64,000 bases of DNA from Novosphingobium sp. B1 (GTDB lineage: Bacteria > Pseudomonadota > Alphaproteobacteria > Sphingomonadales > Sphingomonadaceae), in assembly GCF_900176395.1 (NCBI RefSeq), contig NZ_FWXL01000002.1, positions 468,261-532,260 on the forward strand. The letters run 5' to 3'. This document shows positions 7,834 to 17,228 of this stretch, piece by piece. The first letter of the stretch is position 1. The number at the start of each line of letters is the position of its first letter. The notes under the pieces were generated by a model that was given only the letters and a program-made list of their open reading frames with translations, was not told the DNA's origin and did no database searches. The translations under genes and the position numbers were made by a program.

Positions 7834-8901
7834 TTGCCTAGCATAGTCGCCGAACTTCCGCAGTGGCTGCAGCCACTTGCGGTGATTGCCATCGCCTTGA
7901 TTGTCGCGCTCGCGGCTCATCGGCTTCTACTGCTCGTGCTGCGGCGCGTGACGGATCGGGTGTCCGGCCTCTCGGAAGCGCATGTGGCACAGCGTCTTGG
8001 CCAACCTTCTAAGTGGCTGACCATCGCCATTGCTCTGTCAGCAGTGCAACCCGCGCTTGGTCTGGAGCAAAATGTGACCGGGCTTTGGCGCCAGGTCGCA
8101 GGGCTGGTGGTGCCAGCGTTGATCGGCTGGTTTGTCGTCGCCGTGATCGGCATTGGCTTCACCCTGCTTGAAATACGTGCGGACATCACTGTGGCTGACA
8201 ATCTGGCCGCACGACGCCGCCGGACCCGTGCCAGCATCCTCCATCGCATCGCTGTGTTCATCGTTCTGCTGGCTACCTTCTGCATGATGCTGATGAGCAT
8301 TCCTGCGGTGCGCAGCATCGGGGTCACGCTTATCGCATCAGCCGGTCTCGCCGGGCTTGCGGTAGGCGCGGCGGCGCAGCCAGCGTTGAAGAACCTGATC
8401 GCCGGCATCCAGATGGCTTTCACCGAACCGATCCGGATCGACGACGTCGTCATCATCGATGGCGAATGGGGTCGGATCGAGGAAATTCGTCTGACCTTTG
8501 TCGTCGTGAAAATATGGGACGAGCGACGTCTGGTGGTGCCGGTCTCGAAGTTCCTCGAGGGCAGCTTCCAGAACTGGACGCGGCAGACCAGCCAATTGCT
8601 GGGAACGGCCTTCCTCCATGTCGACCCGACAGCAGACGTGCCCAGACTACGGGCGAAACTTGCCGAGGTGGTGAAAGGCAATCCCAACTGGGATGGCAGG
8701 GTCGCAGGACTGCAGGTGACCGATACTTCGCCCGATCATCTGGAATTGCGTGCCCTGGTCAGCGCGGCCGATGCTGGCAAGGCCTTTGATTTGCGGTGCG
8801 AGGTTCGGGAAGCGATGATCGCCTTCATCCGGGACGAGATGCCCGAGGCGTTCGTGCGTCGTCGCGGCCAGATTGCGCTGCTGCAACAGGATGTCGGCTA
8901 G
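7834..8901 (+). CDS. Mechanosensitive ion channel of the MscS family
   Basis: A 355-residue inner-membrane MscS-type channel, which opens under membrane tension to release solutes on osmotic downshock. There are about four hydrophobic N-terminal segments. The pore-lining helix and following loop are seen in TLIASAGLAGLAVGAAAQPALKNLIAGIQMAFTEPIRIDD, followed by the beta domain VVIIDGEWGRIEEIRLTFVVVKIWDERRLVVPVSKFLEGSF, all classic MscS sequence. The start is TTG at 7834: an AGGAG site at 7823-7827 gives ideal spacing, and no ATG lies nearby in frame. It stands downstream of the SulP gene and tail-to-tail with an SLC13 carrier. Confidence 0.92.
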   Translation: MPSIVAELPQWLQPLAVIAIALIVALAAHRLLLLVLRRVTDRVSGLSEAHVAQRLGQPSKWLTIAIALSAVQPALGLEQNVTGLWRQVAGLVVPALIGWFVVAVIGIGFTLLEIRADITVADNLAARRRRTRASILHRIAVFIVLLATFCMMLMSIPAVRSIGVTLIASAGLAGLAVGAAAQPALKNLIAGIQMAFTEPIRIDDVVIIDGEWGRIEEIRLTFVVVKIWDERRLVVPVSKFLEGSFQNWTRQTSQLLGTAFLHVDPTADVPRLRAKLAEVVKGNPNWDGRVAGLQVTDTSPDHLELRALVSAADAGKAFDLRCEVREAMIAFIRDEMPEAFVRRRGQIALLQQDVG

Positions 8902-8979
8902 CGCGAGGTGGTCGTCCGTTCACCGATCTCATATGACCGCCCGCGGGTGCGCGGTTCTGCACGAGTAACGCAAAGGCAA

Positions 8980-10314
8980 TCAGAACGGAAAGAAATGATG
9001 TATGGCGACGACTGCCACAGCCCAGGTGATCAAGTTTAGCGGTAGCCCCACTTTCACGAAATCGGTGTAGCGATATCCCCCCATCTGGTAGACCAGCACA
9101 TTGGTCTGATAGCCGAAGGGCGTGGCGAAGGCGGCGCTGGCTGCCATCATTATCGTCACAAGAAACGGTCTTGGGCTGACCCCGAGGCTTTCGGCCAGAG
9201 CCACTGCGACAGGCGTCAGCAGCACAGCGACGGTCGCATTAGACAGCAGTTCGGTAAGCAACAACGTCGCGCCGTAGAGCAGGACAAGGGCTGTAAGCGG
9301 ACCCACGCCATTGACCGACCCTATCATCCAGCGGGTGACTTCAGCGGCAAGACCGGTCTGTTCCATGGCAATGCCGATGACGACCATCCCCGCGATCAAC
9401 AGCAGGATTTCCGGCCGCAAGCCAGCATAGGCCTGATCGGGCGATATTACGCGAAGCAGGATGAGCAGGACGGCACCGGCAAAGGCCGCTGCGGCAATCG
9501 GCACAAGGTTGACTGCCGCGACGACAATGGCACCGACGAAGACCGCCACGGAAATGAGCGCCATTCTCGGTCGGAATTCGTGAACCTGCGCGTAGACCTT
9601 CGTGTCTTGCAAGGAATCGCCTGTAAGGTCCACATGGCTGACCGAATGGCGTTCGACGTCGTTGCGGGCTTTTGCCTCGCCCGCCTCCTCGCGCGCTGCC
9701 GGCGCGCCCTTTACAAGCCTGCCGGTGAATAGAACCAGATAGATCCCGCCCGCCAGTGCCATGGCAAGCCCAACTGGGGTAATCTCGAAAATGCCGAACG
9801 GCGCCTGTCCGGATGAGCGGGCCATGTCATCGACCAGCAGGTTCGTCGATGTTCCAATCAGCGTGCAACTGCCACCAAGCACCGCCACGTAGGATAGCGG
9901 CATCAGGAAGCGCCGAGGATCGAGCCCGATGGACTTGGCCACGTCGCGGATCACCGGTGCGGCTACCACCACGATTGGCGTGTTGTTGAGAAAGGCCGAT
10001 CCAAAGCCCGACATGCCGATCAGGCCCCACAGCCCCGTTGCCCCGGTCCTGCGGCAAAATACGACCGCCTTGGCAATGGCCTTGTCGAGCAGGCCCGAAA
10101 GCTCCATCGCGTAGGCAATGACGAAGAGCGATGCCAGCGTGAGAATAGCGGGGCTTGCGAATGCACCCTGAACTTCGCTGGGCCGGACGGCTCCGGTTAC
10201 CAGCAGGATCGCCGCTCCGCTCAGAGCAACGACATCTGCCCTCATCCGGTCGGCAATCAGCGCGGCGACGACGCCGACAAGGACCACTAGGGTCAGGATC
10301 TGTTCAACCGTCAT
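8980..10314 (-). CDS. SLC13/DASS-type anion-sodium symporter (short form)
   Basis: A 444-residue carrier of the divalent anion:sodium symporter/ArsB superfamily, located in the inner membrane. Two related halves carry the substrate-binding loops: FLNNTPIVVVAAPVIRD with GTSTNLLVDDMA in the first half, and ELLSNATVAVLLTPVA with TPFGYQTNVLVYQMGGY in the second. Unlike the second paralogue in this window (22413-24182) it has no inserted RCK/TrkA-C domains, only a short hydrophilic loop (about 200-235). Likely substrates in the family are sulfate, dicarboxylates or phosphate. It lies between an anion carrier, a tension channel and a Na+/H+ antiporter. Confidence 0.85.
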   Translation of the reverse strand: MTVEQILTLVVLVGVVAALIADRMRADVVALSGAAILLVTGAVRPSEVQGAFASPAILTLASLFVIAYAMELSGLLDKAIAKAVVFCRRTGATGLWGLIGMSGFGSAFLNNTPIVVVAAPVIRDVAKSIGLDPRRFLMPLSYVAVLGGSCTLIGTSTNLLVDDMARSSGQAPFGIFEITPVGLAMALAGGIYLVLFTGRLVKGAPAAREEAGEAKARNDVERHSVSHVDLTGDSLQDTKVYAQVHEFRPRMALISVAVFVGAIVVAAVNLVPIAAAAFAGAVLLILLRVISPDQAYAGLRPEILLLIAGMVVIGIAMEQTGLAAEVTRWMIGSVNGVGPLTALVLLYGATLLLTELLSNATVAVLLTPVAVALAESLGVSPRPFLVTIMMAASAAFATPFGYQTNVLVYQMGGYRYTDFVKVGLPLNLITWAVAVVAIHHFFPF

Positions 10315-10372
10315 TATTCTTCAATGCTTACAGGCAGATGACGTTGCCGACAATCGATGGTAGGCTTCTGAT

Positions 10373-11263
10373 ATGATCAAGGCGCTTCCCAGAATTCCTA
10401 TCCGTCCCCGATGGTCTTCGGGCCGGACGGTCTTGCTGGCAGCCTTCGTTGCGATGGGAGGCTGCCAGCCCTCCAATCCGGCACCTGAGGCATCGGCAAC
10501 CCCCGGGCCGACCGAAACTGCGCCCCCTGCAACGAATGCGGCAGTCAAGGCGCTGTCGGCACTGGGGCGGGCAGAGATCCTCGCAGCAGTCGCAGCGGCG
10601 GCAGACGAGGTCGCCGCAGGAAACGCCCTGCCTGGCGCCAATCTTGATTTGGCGAACCGAAGCTTTGAACTCGTGATGCCTATTGCTTGCGATGATGGCG
10701 TAACCGGTGGGTGGGGGTCGTGGAGCGTTGATCCTGCCACCAAGGTCCTGCGGACAACCTTTAACCGGCAGAACTGGGCAGGCGTGCCACTCTTTGCGGA
10801 TCTTGCCAAAGGTCAGGTGTACGAGACTGCCGAAGGCTTCTGGATCGAACGGCCTTGGACACGCTCGGAGCAATGTCCGCGCGCTGCAGCCAGTTCGGCG
10901 ACGCAGGAAAAGCCCGAGGCGACAAGTCAGGAAACCGCAGCATCAGTTGCCCAAGAGCAAGCCACGCCCGAAAGTACGCTCGCTCTTGTGCAGTATTTCT
11001 CACCCGATGCGCCGCGCACGCTCCTCCGCGGCAAGCGGCCCTATGCCTACACGGCGAAGCTTCCCAAGGATGCCGACCTGGCACCTCGCGCGTTTCGGGT
11101 CAGGATCAAGGGGCGGATCACGACCTTCAGCGATGGCCAGCCGGTCCACTGCGTGACGCGCCAGACGAGCAGACCACCCGTTTGCGCAGTAGCTGTCGAG
11201 TTCGGCAAGATTGCCCTCGAGGATGCCGGAAGCGGTGAAACTCTTGCCGACTGGGACAGCTAG
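10373..11263 (+). CDS. Putative lipoprotein of unknown function
   Basis: A 296-residue exported protein. An arginine-containing, hydrophobic N-terminus (TVLLAAFVAMGGC) ends in a plausible lipobox with Cys31 as the lipidated residue. A Pro/Ala/Thr-rich linker follows, then a globular part with DGVTGGWGSWSVDPATKVLRTTFNRQNW, a Gln/Glu/Ala-rich spacer (about 170-205), and a second globular part. Four cysteines outside the lipobox could form two disulfides (CDD, EQCPRA, HCVTR, VCAV). I recognise no family. It is divergent from the SLC13 gene (58-base gap) and overlaps the antiporter tail-to-tail by four bases. Confidence 0.65.
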   Translation: MIKALPRIPIRPRWSSGRTVLLAAFVAMGGCQPSNPAPEASATPGPTETAPPATNAAVKALSALGRAEILAAVAAAADEVAAGNALPGANLDLANRSFELVMPIACDDGVTGGWGSWSVDPATKVLRTTFNRQNWAGVPLFADLAKGQVYETAEGFWIERPWTRSEQCPRAAASSATQEKPEATSQETAASVAQEQATPESTLALVQYFSPDAPRTLLRGKRPYAYTAKLPKDADLAPRAFRVRIKGRITTFSDGQPVHCVTRQTSRPPVCAVAVEFGKIALEDAGSGETLADWDS

Positions 11264-12546
11264 GCCTTCGCGCCAGGGGAGGTATGCGTTGATCGTTCCA
11301 TCCGCTGCAGGATGCCCGCGATCGTTCCCCCCTGTACGATGACGGTGAACAGGACGACCGCGTAGGTCGCCGCAAGGATCAGGTCGCGTTCGCTGCCGTG
11401 GGGCAAGCCGAGTGCAAGCGCCACCGAAATGCCGCCGCGCAACCCACCCCAGATAAGCGTGACAGGCACGATGGCACCCGCTGCCCGGGCCTTTCCAAAC
11501 GCTGAAAGGGGAAGGATTACCGATAACGATCGCGCCAGCAGCGAAAGCACTATGGCTCCTGCGCCGAGCAGGATCAGGCCAGCATCGCGCGGCACGGTCA
11601 CGACTTCCAGCCCGATCAGCAGGAACAGCACGGTATTGAGAATATCGTCGATCAGATCCCAGAATTTGTGCAGGTAATCGCGCGTGGTATCGCTCATCGC
11701 GTGGGCCACCCCGGCGTTGCCGATGATGAGGCCCGCGACCGCCATGGCGACAGGCCCGCTGACATGGAGCGGGCTGGCGATGGCATACCCGCCCATGACG
11801 GTCGCCAGGCTGATCAGTACCTCGACCTTGTAGTCGTCGATAGAGCGCATGGCCCGATATGCGATACCCCCAATAACCAAGCCGAGCAGGATACCGCCGC
11901 CGGCTTCCTCGACGAACAGAAGCGCGGCGTGGCCGAGATCGAGCGGAGCGCCGCTTGTCGCCGTGGCAAGCAGGATCGCGAAGATCACGACACCCACGCC
12001 ATCGTTGAACAGGCTTTCTCCGGCAACAGTCGCTTCAAGCAGAGATGACACACTGGTCCGTTTCAGAACGCTCATGACCGAAACCGGATCGGTCGGGCTG
12101 ATCAGGGCGCCAAATACGAAACACCAGATTGCCGGTATCGTATAACCCATCGTCTTTGTCAGAAAAAGGAACCCCGTGCCGACGATGGCCGTTGAGAGCA
12201 CGACGCCGACCGTACTGAGCACAAGGATCGCCCAGCGCCCCTTTTGCAGTTGCTGCCAGGAAACGTGAAGTGCCCCGGCGAACAAAAGGAACGAAAGCAT
12301 CCCGTCCATGAGGGTGGCGTGAAAATCGATTCTGGCAATGAAGCCTGCCAGATCGCGACTGACAGAACTCGACGGCAGGATTTCGTCGAGAGCGACGACC
12401 AGCAAGGAAGCAAGCGCTCCCATGACCGTCAATCCGATGGATGATGGCAGGCGCAGGAAGCGGAAGTTTACATAGCCCAGCACGGCCGCGACCACGATCA
12501 GCACTGCCGCCGCGTTGAAAGGCGTAAGGTACAAGCTACCGATCAC
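11260..12546 (-). CDS. Na+/H+ antiporter, CPA1/NhaP type
   Basis: A 428-residue monovalent cation:proton antiporter with 12-13 hydrophobic segments. Diagnostic motifs are FGALISPTDPVSVMSVLK (about 144-161) and the ion-binding ESLFNDGVGVVIFAILLA (about 176-193), as in NhaP/NHE proteins. There is no long cytosolic C-terminal domain. The start is GTG at 12546, with an AGGAG site eight bases upstream. A 27-base gap separates it from the upstream DUF2254 gene, so the two are probably co-transcribed. Role: sodium and pH balance in the inner membrane. Confidence 0.9.
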   Translation of the reverse strand: MIGSLYLTPFNAAAVLIVVAAVLGYVNFRFLRLPSSIGLTVMGALASLLVVALDEILPSSSVSRDLAGFIARIDFHATLMDGMLSFLLFAGALHVSWQQLQKGRWAILVLSTVGVVLSTAIVGTGFLFLTKTMGYTIPAIWCFVFGALISPTDPVSVMSVLKRTSVSSLLEATVAGESLFNDGVGVVIFAILLATATSGAPLDLGHAALLFVEEAGGGILLGLVIGGIAYRAMRSIDDYKVEVLISLATVMGGYAIASPLHVSGPVAMAVAGLIIGNAGVAHAMSDTTRDYLHKFWDLIDDILNTVLFLLIGLEVVTVPRDAGLILLGAGAIVLSLLARSLSVILPLSAFGKARAAGAIVPVTLIWGGLRGGISVALALGLPHGSERDLILAATYAVVLFTVIVQGGTIAGILQRMERSTHTSPGAKA

Positions 12547-12573
12547 TCGTCTGACTCCTGTCCTGCCGCTCCG

Positions 12574-13812
12574 TCATGGCCAATAGCGACGGTGTATCCG
12601 GTCCAGAAGCGCTCGGTCTGCCTCTGCGGTCATCGCGGCTCTTGCGCGGGTCATCGCGTCGGCAGCTGCGTTGGCGCAATCCCCACGTGCCGCAGGATCC
12701 GCCTCTGCAAGGGCGGCAAGCGACTTCTGCAACCTTATCGCTACCTCGATCAGTCCGGCACCATCGCGCGCGATAGGGCGATAGAAATCCTCGAGAAGTT
12801 CGGGAAAACTGGGCGAGGGAACAATCACCCTGCCTGTGTCGTCATCTGCGTTTTTCTCCTGTATTGCCAGCATCGAGGACAGTACCCGCGTGCCGGCTTC
12901 TATCACCGAAATGGCGGTACCTGGGTCGTTGACGGCCGGTGACAGGGCTCTCGAGGCGATTTCCGAAAGGACGACAAGACCGAAGCGCGGATCGTTGTCG
13001 AATGCGCGATCGGGTGCAACGGTAAATGCCGACTGTAGCCTCTCGATCTGCTTGGCGTCTATTTGGGTATTGCTCCATGCCACCATACGCGCAGGATCGG
13101 CCATGACCCCGGGCAACGCTGACAGCACGATCTGGCAATCGAGGTCGTCGGCCACTTCCTGTAGCAGGGCGATGTCGACGTGGGTGATGCGGCCGATGTC
13201 CTCGAGATGGATCAGGGTTGCACCATCCGGGACACTGCGGCGCTGGCGCGGCCCGAAGCGTAGGGGCCTTCCCACCGCTTGCGCTGCTTTTGCCGCAGCC
13301 ATTTCGACCCTGGCGATAGTGTCGTTTACCCGCCCGAAGCGCGTGATGTGTTCGATCCAGCGCAGAAAAGTTATGACGATGCTGGCAATGACTAGGATGG
13401 TTCCGCCAAGCAGGATGACGCGACCGCTTTCCCCGTAAAAACCCGTGGACAGAGCGATAATGCCGACGATGGCGAACAGGAAGCTGCCGAGGAAGGTTGC
13501 CAGAGCATTCTGTGCGGTCGTATCCTCGACCAGCAACTGGACTGCGCGCGGGGTTATGTTGCTCGTTGCCCCTGAATAAGCCGAGACCATGGCCGTCAAT
13601 GAGAATGTCGTCACCGCCAGCATGCTTGAGGCGAGCACATTCAGTATGCTGTCGACCGACCGGGCGCCGACCTTGGTTGCGAACTCGTACGAGATGGCAT
13701 GGCCGATGAATGCGCTGGCCAAGGCAAGGCCTATTGCGAACAAGCAGAACAGACCGGCCCGAAACCACATTCGCTTTGTGAGAATGCGCAATGCCCAATG
13801 CCATTTCTTCAA
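12574..13812 (-). CDS. DUF2254 family membrane protein
   Basis: A 412-residue protein of the DUF2254 family. Four hydrophobic segments occupy the first 160 residues, with the family stretch SSMLAVTTFSLTAMVSAYSGATSNITPRA. A soluble region follows with DPRFGLVVLSEIASRALSPAVNDPGTAISVI, the best-conserved family motif. Function is unknown; its company here (antiporter, channel, anion carriers) would fit envelope ion homeostasis. The start is TTG at 13812 behind a GGGGGTGG stretch. An ATG at 13770 (MWFRAG) is possible but would remove the first helix's leader. Confidence 0.75.
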   Translation of the reverse strand: MKKWHWALRILTKRMWFRAGLFCLFAIGLALASAFIGHAISYEFATKVGARSVDSILNVLASSMLAVTTFSLTAMVSAYSGATSNITPRAVQLLVEDTTAQNALATFLGSFLFAIVGIIALSTGFYGESGRVILLGGTILVIASIVITFLRWIEHITRFGRVNDTIARVEMAAAKAAQAVGRPLRFGPRQRRSVPDGATLIHLEDIGRITHVDIALLQEVADDLDCQIVLSALPGVMADPARMVAWSNTQIDAKQIERLQSAFTVAPDRAFDNDPRFGLVVLSEIASRALSPAVNDPGTAISVIEAGTRVLSSMLAIQEKNADDDTGRVIVPSPSFPELLEDFYRPIARDGAGLIEVAIRLQKSLAALAEADPAARGDCANAAADAMTRARAAMTAEADRALLDRIHRRYWP

Positions 13813-13915
13813 GAACCACCCCCATCGCGAGCCTGCTCACGATAGAGAATTGGTGGCGGAACCCATCGTTCCGCATTTGCCGCCGCACTGATGCGGCGGC
13901 CGTCATCGGGCGTCC

Positions 13916-15955
13916 TCACCTTACCGATAGCATATCGGCGGGCAAGCACGGTACGCCATCGGCAGTCCAGTCGATCTCGTAGGTCGCGGGCACCGGTATT
14001 GCGGCCTTCGTCCCGGCACCTTTTCCGGCAGGGTCGTACGTGATCCACGCCATGCTGTTATCGAACTTTGCAATGCGCGTGTTGTCGCGCCGCGCGTCTG
14101 CTGCAGGAAGTTCCGGTTTTTCAACTCTTGCACCACGTACCATTCGCAAGGTGCCATCACGGACATCGAAAGCGCGGTAATATGTCCTTCCGAAGATGCT
14201 GGTGTCGATGTCGTCTTTGTGTGTCCAGTGTTCGGATCTGGTGTTAAGCGGCAGGCGCACCGAAGTAGCGCGGCAATCGAACTCGGGCTTCTTGTAGAAC
14301 GGCAGATCCTGGTCCTGATCCGCGGGACGGACGCGCTTTTCCGGCGGATTGAAGCCACCGCCGGGCAACGCAAGGGATCGCATGCCATCGCCATCATCGC
14401 TCCAGTCGACCGTGCCCGAACCCTTCACCGACAGTACGCTGGCCTGCGTCTTCTGGTCATAACGCCATTCAACCGCGTCGATAGACTGCCAGGTATCGCC
14501 TATCGCGTTCTGCTGGAATGCAGTCAGCAATTGGTCTGGCGTCAGCGCTGAGAACTGGAATTGCTGCTTGAGCCCCTCGATGCCGCGCTTGATGGTCGTA
14601 TTCGTGATGCGGGCTGGCTTGTCGAAGCCATCCCGGGCATCGATCTCGAACAATGTCACTTCGTCGGGCCGCGCCTGGGGCTTCCAAGGCAATTGCTCGA
14701 GCGTTTTACCGGTCGCCGAAAGCGGGAGCACCCATTGGTAGGGCATGATCGGATCCTTGCCGGGCGGAACGACCGGTGGCAACGTGCCATCGAGCCAATA
14801 GGCCTTTCCACCAATCACTGCGCGGACAAGGACGTGATCGAACATTCGGGCGCTCGGCAGGCGAGCATCCAACCCGTCGTCGGCACCGCCGTTGTTCACC
14901 AGAACAGCTTCTGCCTCAATCTCGAATTCGTTCAGCATGGCAAGGAGAAGCGCGGTCTTTGCCTTGCAGTCACCATAGCGTTGTTGCCAGGTCGCTTCGG
15001 CGGAAGCCGGCGTAAGATTGCCTCCGTTGAGTCCAACGTAAATGTAGCGCACATCATGTTGGACGAGTTTCAAGGCAGCAGCGGCGCGCTCGAATGGATC
15101 AGCATGAGCCGCGGCGATGCGCGCTGCTTCGGCCTTTACGGTTGAATTGGAGGACAAGCGGGAGGAATTGGCGAAGATCGATGCGAAGCGACGCGACAGT
15201 GCTTGCCAGTCGGGAAAGCTGCTGTACTCGATCACGCGTTGCCACTGATAACGCGGCGGAGCATCCTTCGGTGGCGCGATCGTCGATGGATTGTCAAACC
15301 GGAAGTGCAACTGATTGCCGTGTTGTTCTGCCACAGCAGCCATTTCGGGCGTCATTTTGAGGTTCGGTTTCGCCTCATTCTCCCAACTAAGCATCAAATG
15401 ATAACGGCCGGGCCCGGGCTGACCGCCAAGAAACAGCAATCCTGCATCATCCTTGCCCAATGTCGGGTCGGTCGTGCGCATGGTAGCAGCAAATTCAAGC
15501 TCGTCGCCCACGCGCAAGTCGGGCACGCGCAACACAGCCGTCAGGATGCCATCGATCCGCGAGGCTTCGAGCTGATCTTCGCGGCGCAGCACCTCGAACG
15601 AAACTTTGCGCAGCACGTCAATCAGCTGGCCGTCACGATAGACATTTATCGCATGGACCGTGGGTGCGCCTGAAGCGGGGTTCCAGGCAAGCGAGAGATT
15701 TCCAGCCTCCAGCGCATTGGGATGCAGTATCTTGATCCGATAGCCGGTGTAGACGAGCTGCCCCTTGCCATCGAGATGAACTTCAACATCCTGTCGCCGG
15801 ATAAACGATGCGCCGCGGGCATCGGATGGTACGTCCAGCGGCTCGGATTGCGTGACCCATTTCGGCGGTGGCGACTGAAGAATCTGGTCAGCACTTGCCT
15901 GCGCCTCTGCACTTGCAAGCAAGGCCAACAGATATGCAGAATTGGTTAGGCGCAA
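13916..15955 (-). CDS. Secreted DUF3857/transglutaminase-like protein
   Basis: A 679-residue exported protein in the DUF3857-transglutaminase arrangement. Counting from the TTG at 15955, a signal peptide LRLTNSAYLLALLASAEAQA is followed by the DUF3857 region. The transglutaminase/protease core then shows a full Cys-His-Asp triad: Cys330 (QRYGDCKAKTALLLAMLNE), His374 (SARMFDHVLV) and Asp389 (YWLDGTL). The last 280 residues form a beta-rich domain without a motif I know. The TTG start has a GGGGG ribosome site; ATGs at 15985 and 15988 are in frame but spoil the signal peptide. Such proteins are common in outer-membrane-rich bacteria; substrate unknown. Confidence 0.75.
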   Translation of the reverse strand: MRLTNSAYLLALLASAEAQASADQILQSPPPKWVTQSEPLDVPSDARGASFIRRQDVEVHLDGKGQLVYTGYRIKILHPNALEAGNLSLAWNPASGAPTVHAINVYRDGQLIDVLRKVSFEVLRREDQLEASRIDGILTAVLRVPDLRVGDELEFAATMRTTDPTLGKDDAGLLFLGGQPGPGRYHLMLSWENEAKPNLKMTPEMAAVAEQHGNQLHFRFDNPSTIAPPKDAPPRYQWQRVIEYSSFPDWQALSRRFASIFANSSRLSSNSTVKAEAARIAAAHADPFERAAAALKLVQHDVRYIYVGLNGGNLTPASAEATWQQRYGDCKAKTALLLAMLNEFEIEAEAVLVNNGGADDGLDARLPSARMFDHVLVRAVIGGKAYWLDGTLPPVVPPGKDPIMPYQWVLPLSATGKTLEQLPWKPQARPDEVTLFEIDARDGFDKPARITNTTIKRGIEGLKQQFQFSALTPDQLLTAFQQNAIGDTWQSIDAVEWRYDQKTQASVLSVKGSGTVDWSDDGDGMRSLALPGGGFNPPEKRVRPADQDQDLPFYKKPEFDCRATSVRLPLNTRSEHWTHKDDIDTSIFGRTYYRAFDVRDGTLRMVRGARVEKPELPAADARRDNTRIAKFDNSMAWITYDPAGKGAGTKAAIPVPATYEIDWTADGVPCLPADMLSVR

Positions 15956-16222
15956 GGTTCCCCCCCTTTTAAAAAGTACGGCCATCATGTCGCCCGCAAC
16001 TTGAAGCGCAAGCAGATCGTTTTTTTCAGCAGATCTTTCATGCGACCAAAATCGCAAAGCCCCGCATTGGCGAAGGCTATTCATGTGTAGTTTCTTGGCC
16101 ATTGGGCACACCTGCGGACACAAAAACGGTTTACATTGTATTTTTCGTCATCAGGCGTCCTTTGGGGTCGATTGGTGATCTTCTGGACATGTGCCCGCTA
16201 ATCGCAAAAGCCTTTATATGCC

Positions 16223-17170
16223 TCAGCCCGTCAATTTTGAGGCACATATTTCGGTCAGGAAATCGAGGAACACCTCAAGGCGTTTTAGGTTGGCCGCCGG
16301 TTCTGAATAGACCGCATGAACCGGGAGAGGGGGCGTGGTCAGTGCTTCGGAGAACAGAGAAACAGCACGACCCGCTGCAATATCATCATCGATCATGTAA
16401 TCGGAAAATTGCTGGTATCCGCATCCTGCCAGCACCAGCGCGCGCACTGCTTCTCCGTTCTCGGCATGTACTGCGGCGGGCGGGCGCATTGCTTTGACTC
16501 GCCCCCTGAACCACCAGTCATTATTCCGCGAGGGATTCACGTATCGCACTTGCTGACGAGTCGCCAATTCGTCGATCGTGCGCGGCTGACCATCCTCCGC
16601 GATCCGCGATGGCGCTGTTATCAGGCGCCAGGCCGCCTCACCAAGTTTACGATGGCGTAGCTCGGAATCGGGGAGGTCACCAAATCGGATCGCGATGTCG
16701 GCATGAGCGCCGATCAGGTCAACCACGTTGTCGGTCATGTCGAGCGTGAGCTCGATAGCAGGATAGCGAAGATGAAATTCCGGCATCCGTGGAATCAGTA
16801 CATGCAGCATGAATGGCACCGGCGCGTTTACCCTGACTATGCCGGCAGGCGCCCTTGCCGCGGATCGTTGATCCAGAAGCTGCTCCGTGCTGCTGAGGAT
16901 CGCTCTGGCCCGAGCCAGAACTGTCGCTCCTTCCTCCGTAAGCACGACCCGGCGCGTCGTTCTTCTCAAAAGCCTGAACGACAGCCGTGCCTCAAGCTTG
17001 GCAACGGCACGGCTGAGCGATGAAGGCGCTACATCCAGCCGGCGTCCCGCCTCGGCAAAGCCACCGTCTTCTGAAACGGCGACAAATGCAGCCAGTTCTT
17101 TAAGATCTGGCAATTCATGCGATATTGGCAATGGTCCAGTGCTCTCGATGCGCTTTTTGCAGCAATGCAT
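16223..17170 (-). CDS. LysR-type regulator, probably of the divergent MFS gene
   Basis: A LysR-family activator/repressor of about 315 residues. The winged-helix DNA-binding part is KELAAFVAVSEDGGFAEAGRRLDVAPSSLSRAVAKLEARLSFRLLRRTTRRVVLTEEG; this is the subgroup with the RTTR signature (CrgA/AaeR-like). The effector domain starts near IVRVNAPVPFMLHVLIPRMPEF. The start is uncertain: ATG at 17170 or 17191, since the frame is open further upstream. It is divergent from the drug-efflux-like MFS gene with about 60 bases between starts, so the two probably share an operator. The 267 bases between its stop and the DUF3857 gene contain no supported gene. Confidence 0.85.
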   Translation of the reverse strand: MHCCKKRIESTGPLPISHELPDLKELAAFVAVSEDGGFAEAGRRLDVAPSSLSRAVAKLEARLSFRLLRRTTRRVVLTEEGATVLARARAILSSTEQLLDQRSAARAPAGIVRVNAPVPFMLHVLIPRMPEFHLRYPAIELTLDMTDNVVDLIGAHADIAIRFGDLPDSELRHRKLGEAAWRLITAPSRIAEDGQPRTIDELATRQQVRYVNPSRNNDWWFRGRVKAMRPPAAVHAENGEAVRALVLAGCGYQQFSDYMIDDDIAAGRAVSLFSEALTTPPLPVHAVYSEPAANLKRLEVFLDFLTEICASKLTG

Positions 17171-17228
17171 CGAAACTAGATCCGGTTCCATGTTCTCGAT
17201 CCTGCCGGATCGCAGTGGAGCCATAATC

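Noticed and set aside
8936..8955. A small ACCGC/GCGGT hairpin between the convergent MscS and SLC13 genes as a terminator.
   Set aside because: Only five pairs with a ten-base loop and no U-run; common by chance in G+C-rich DNA.
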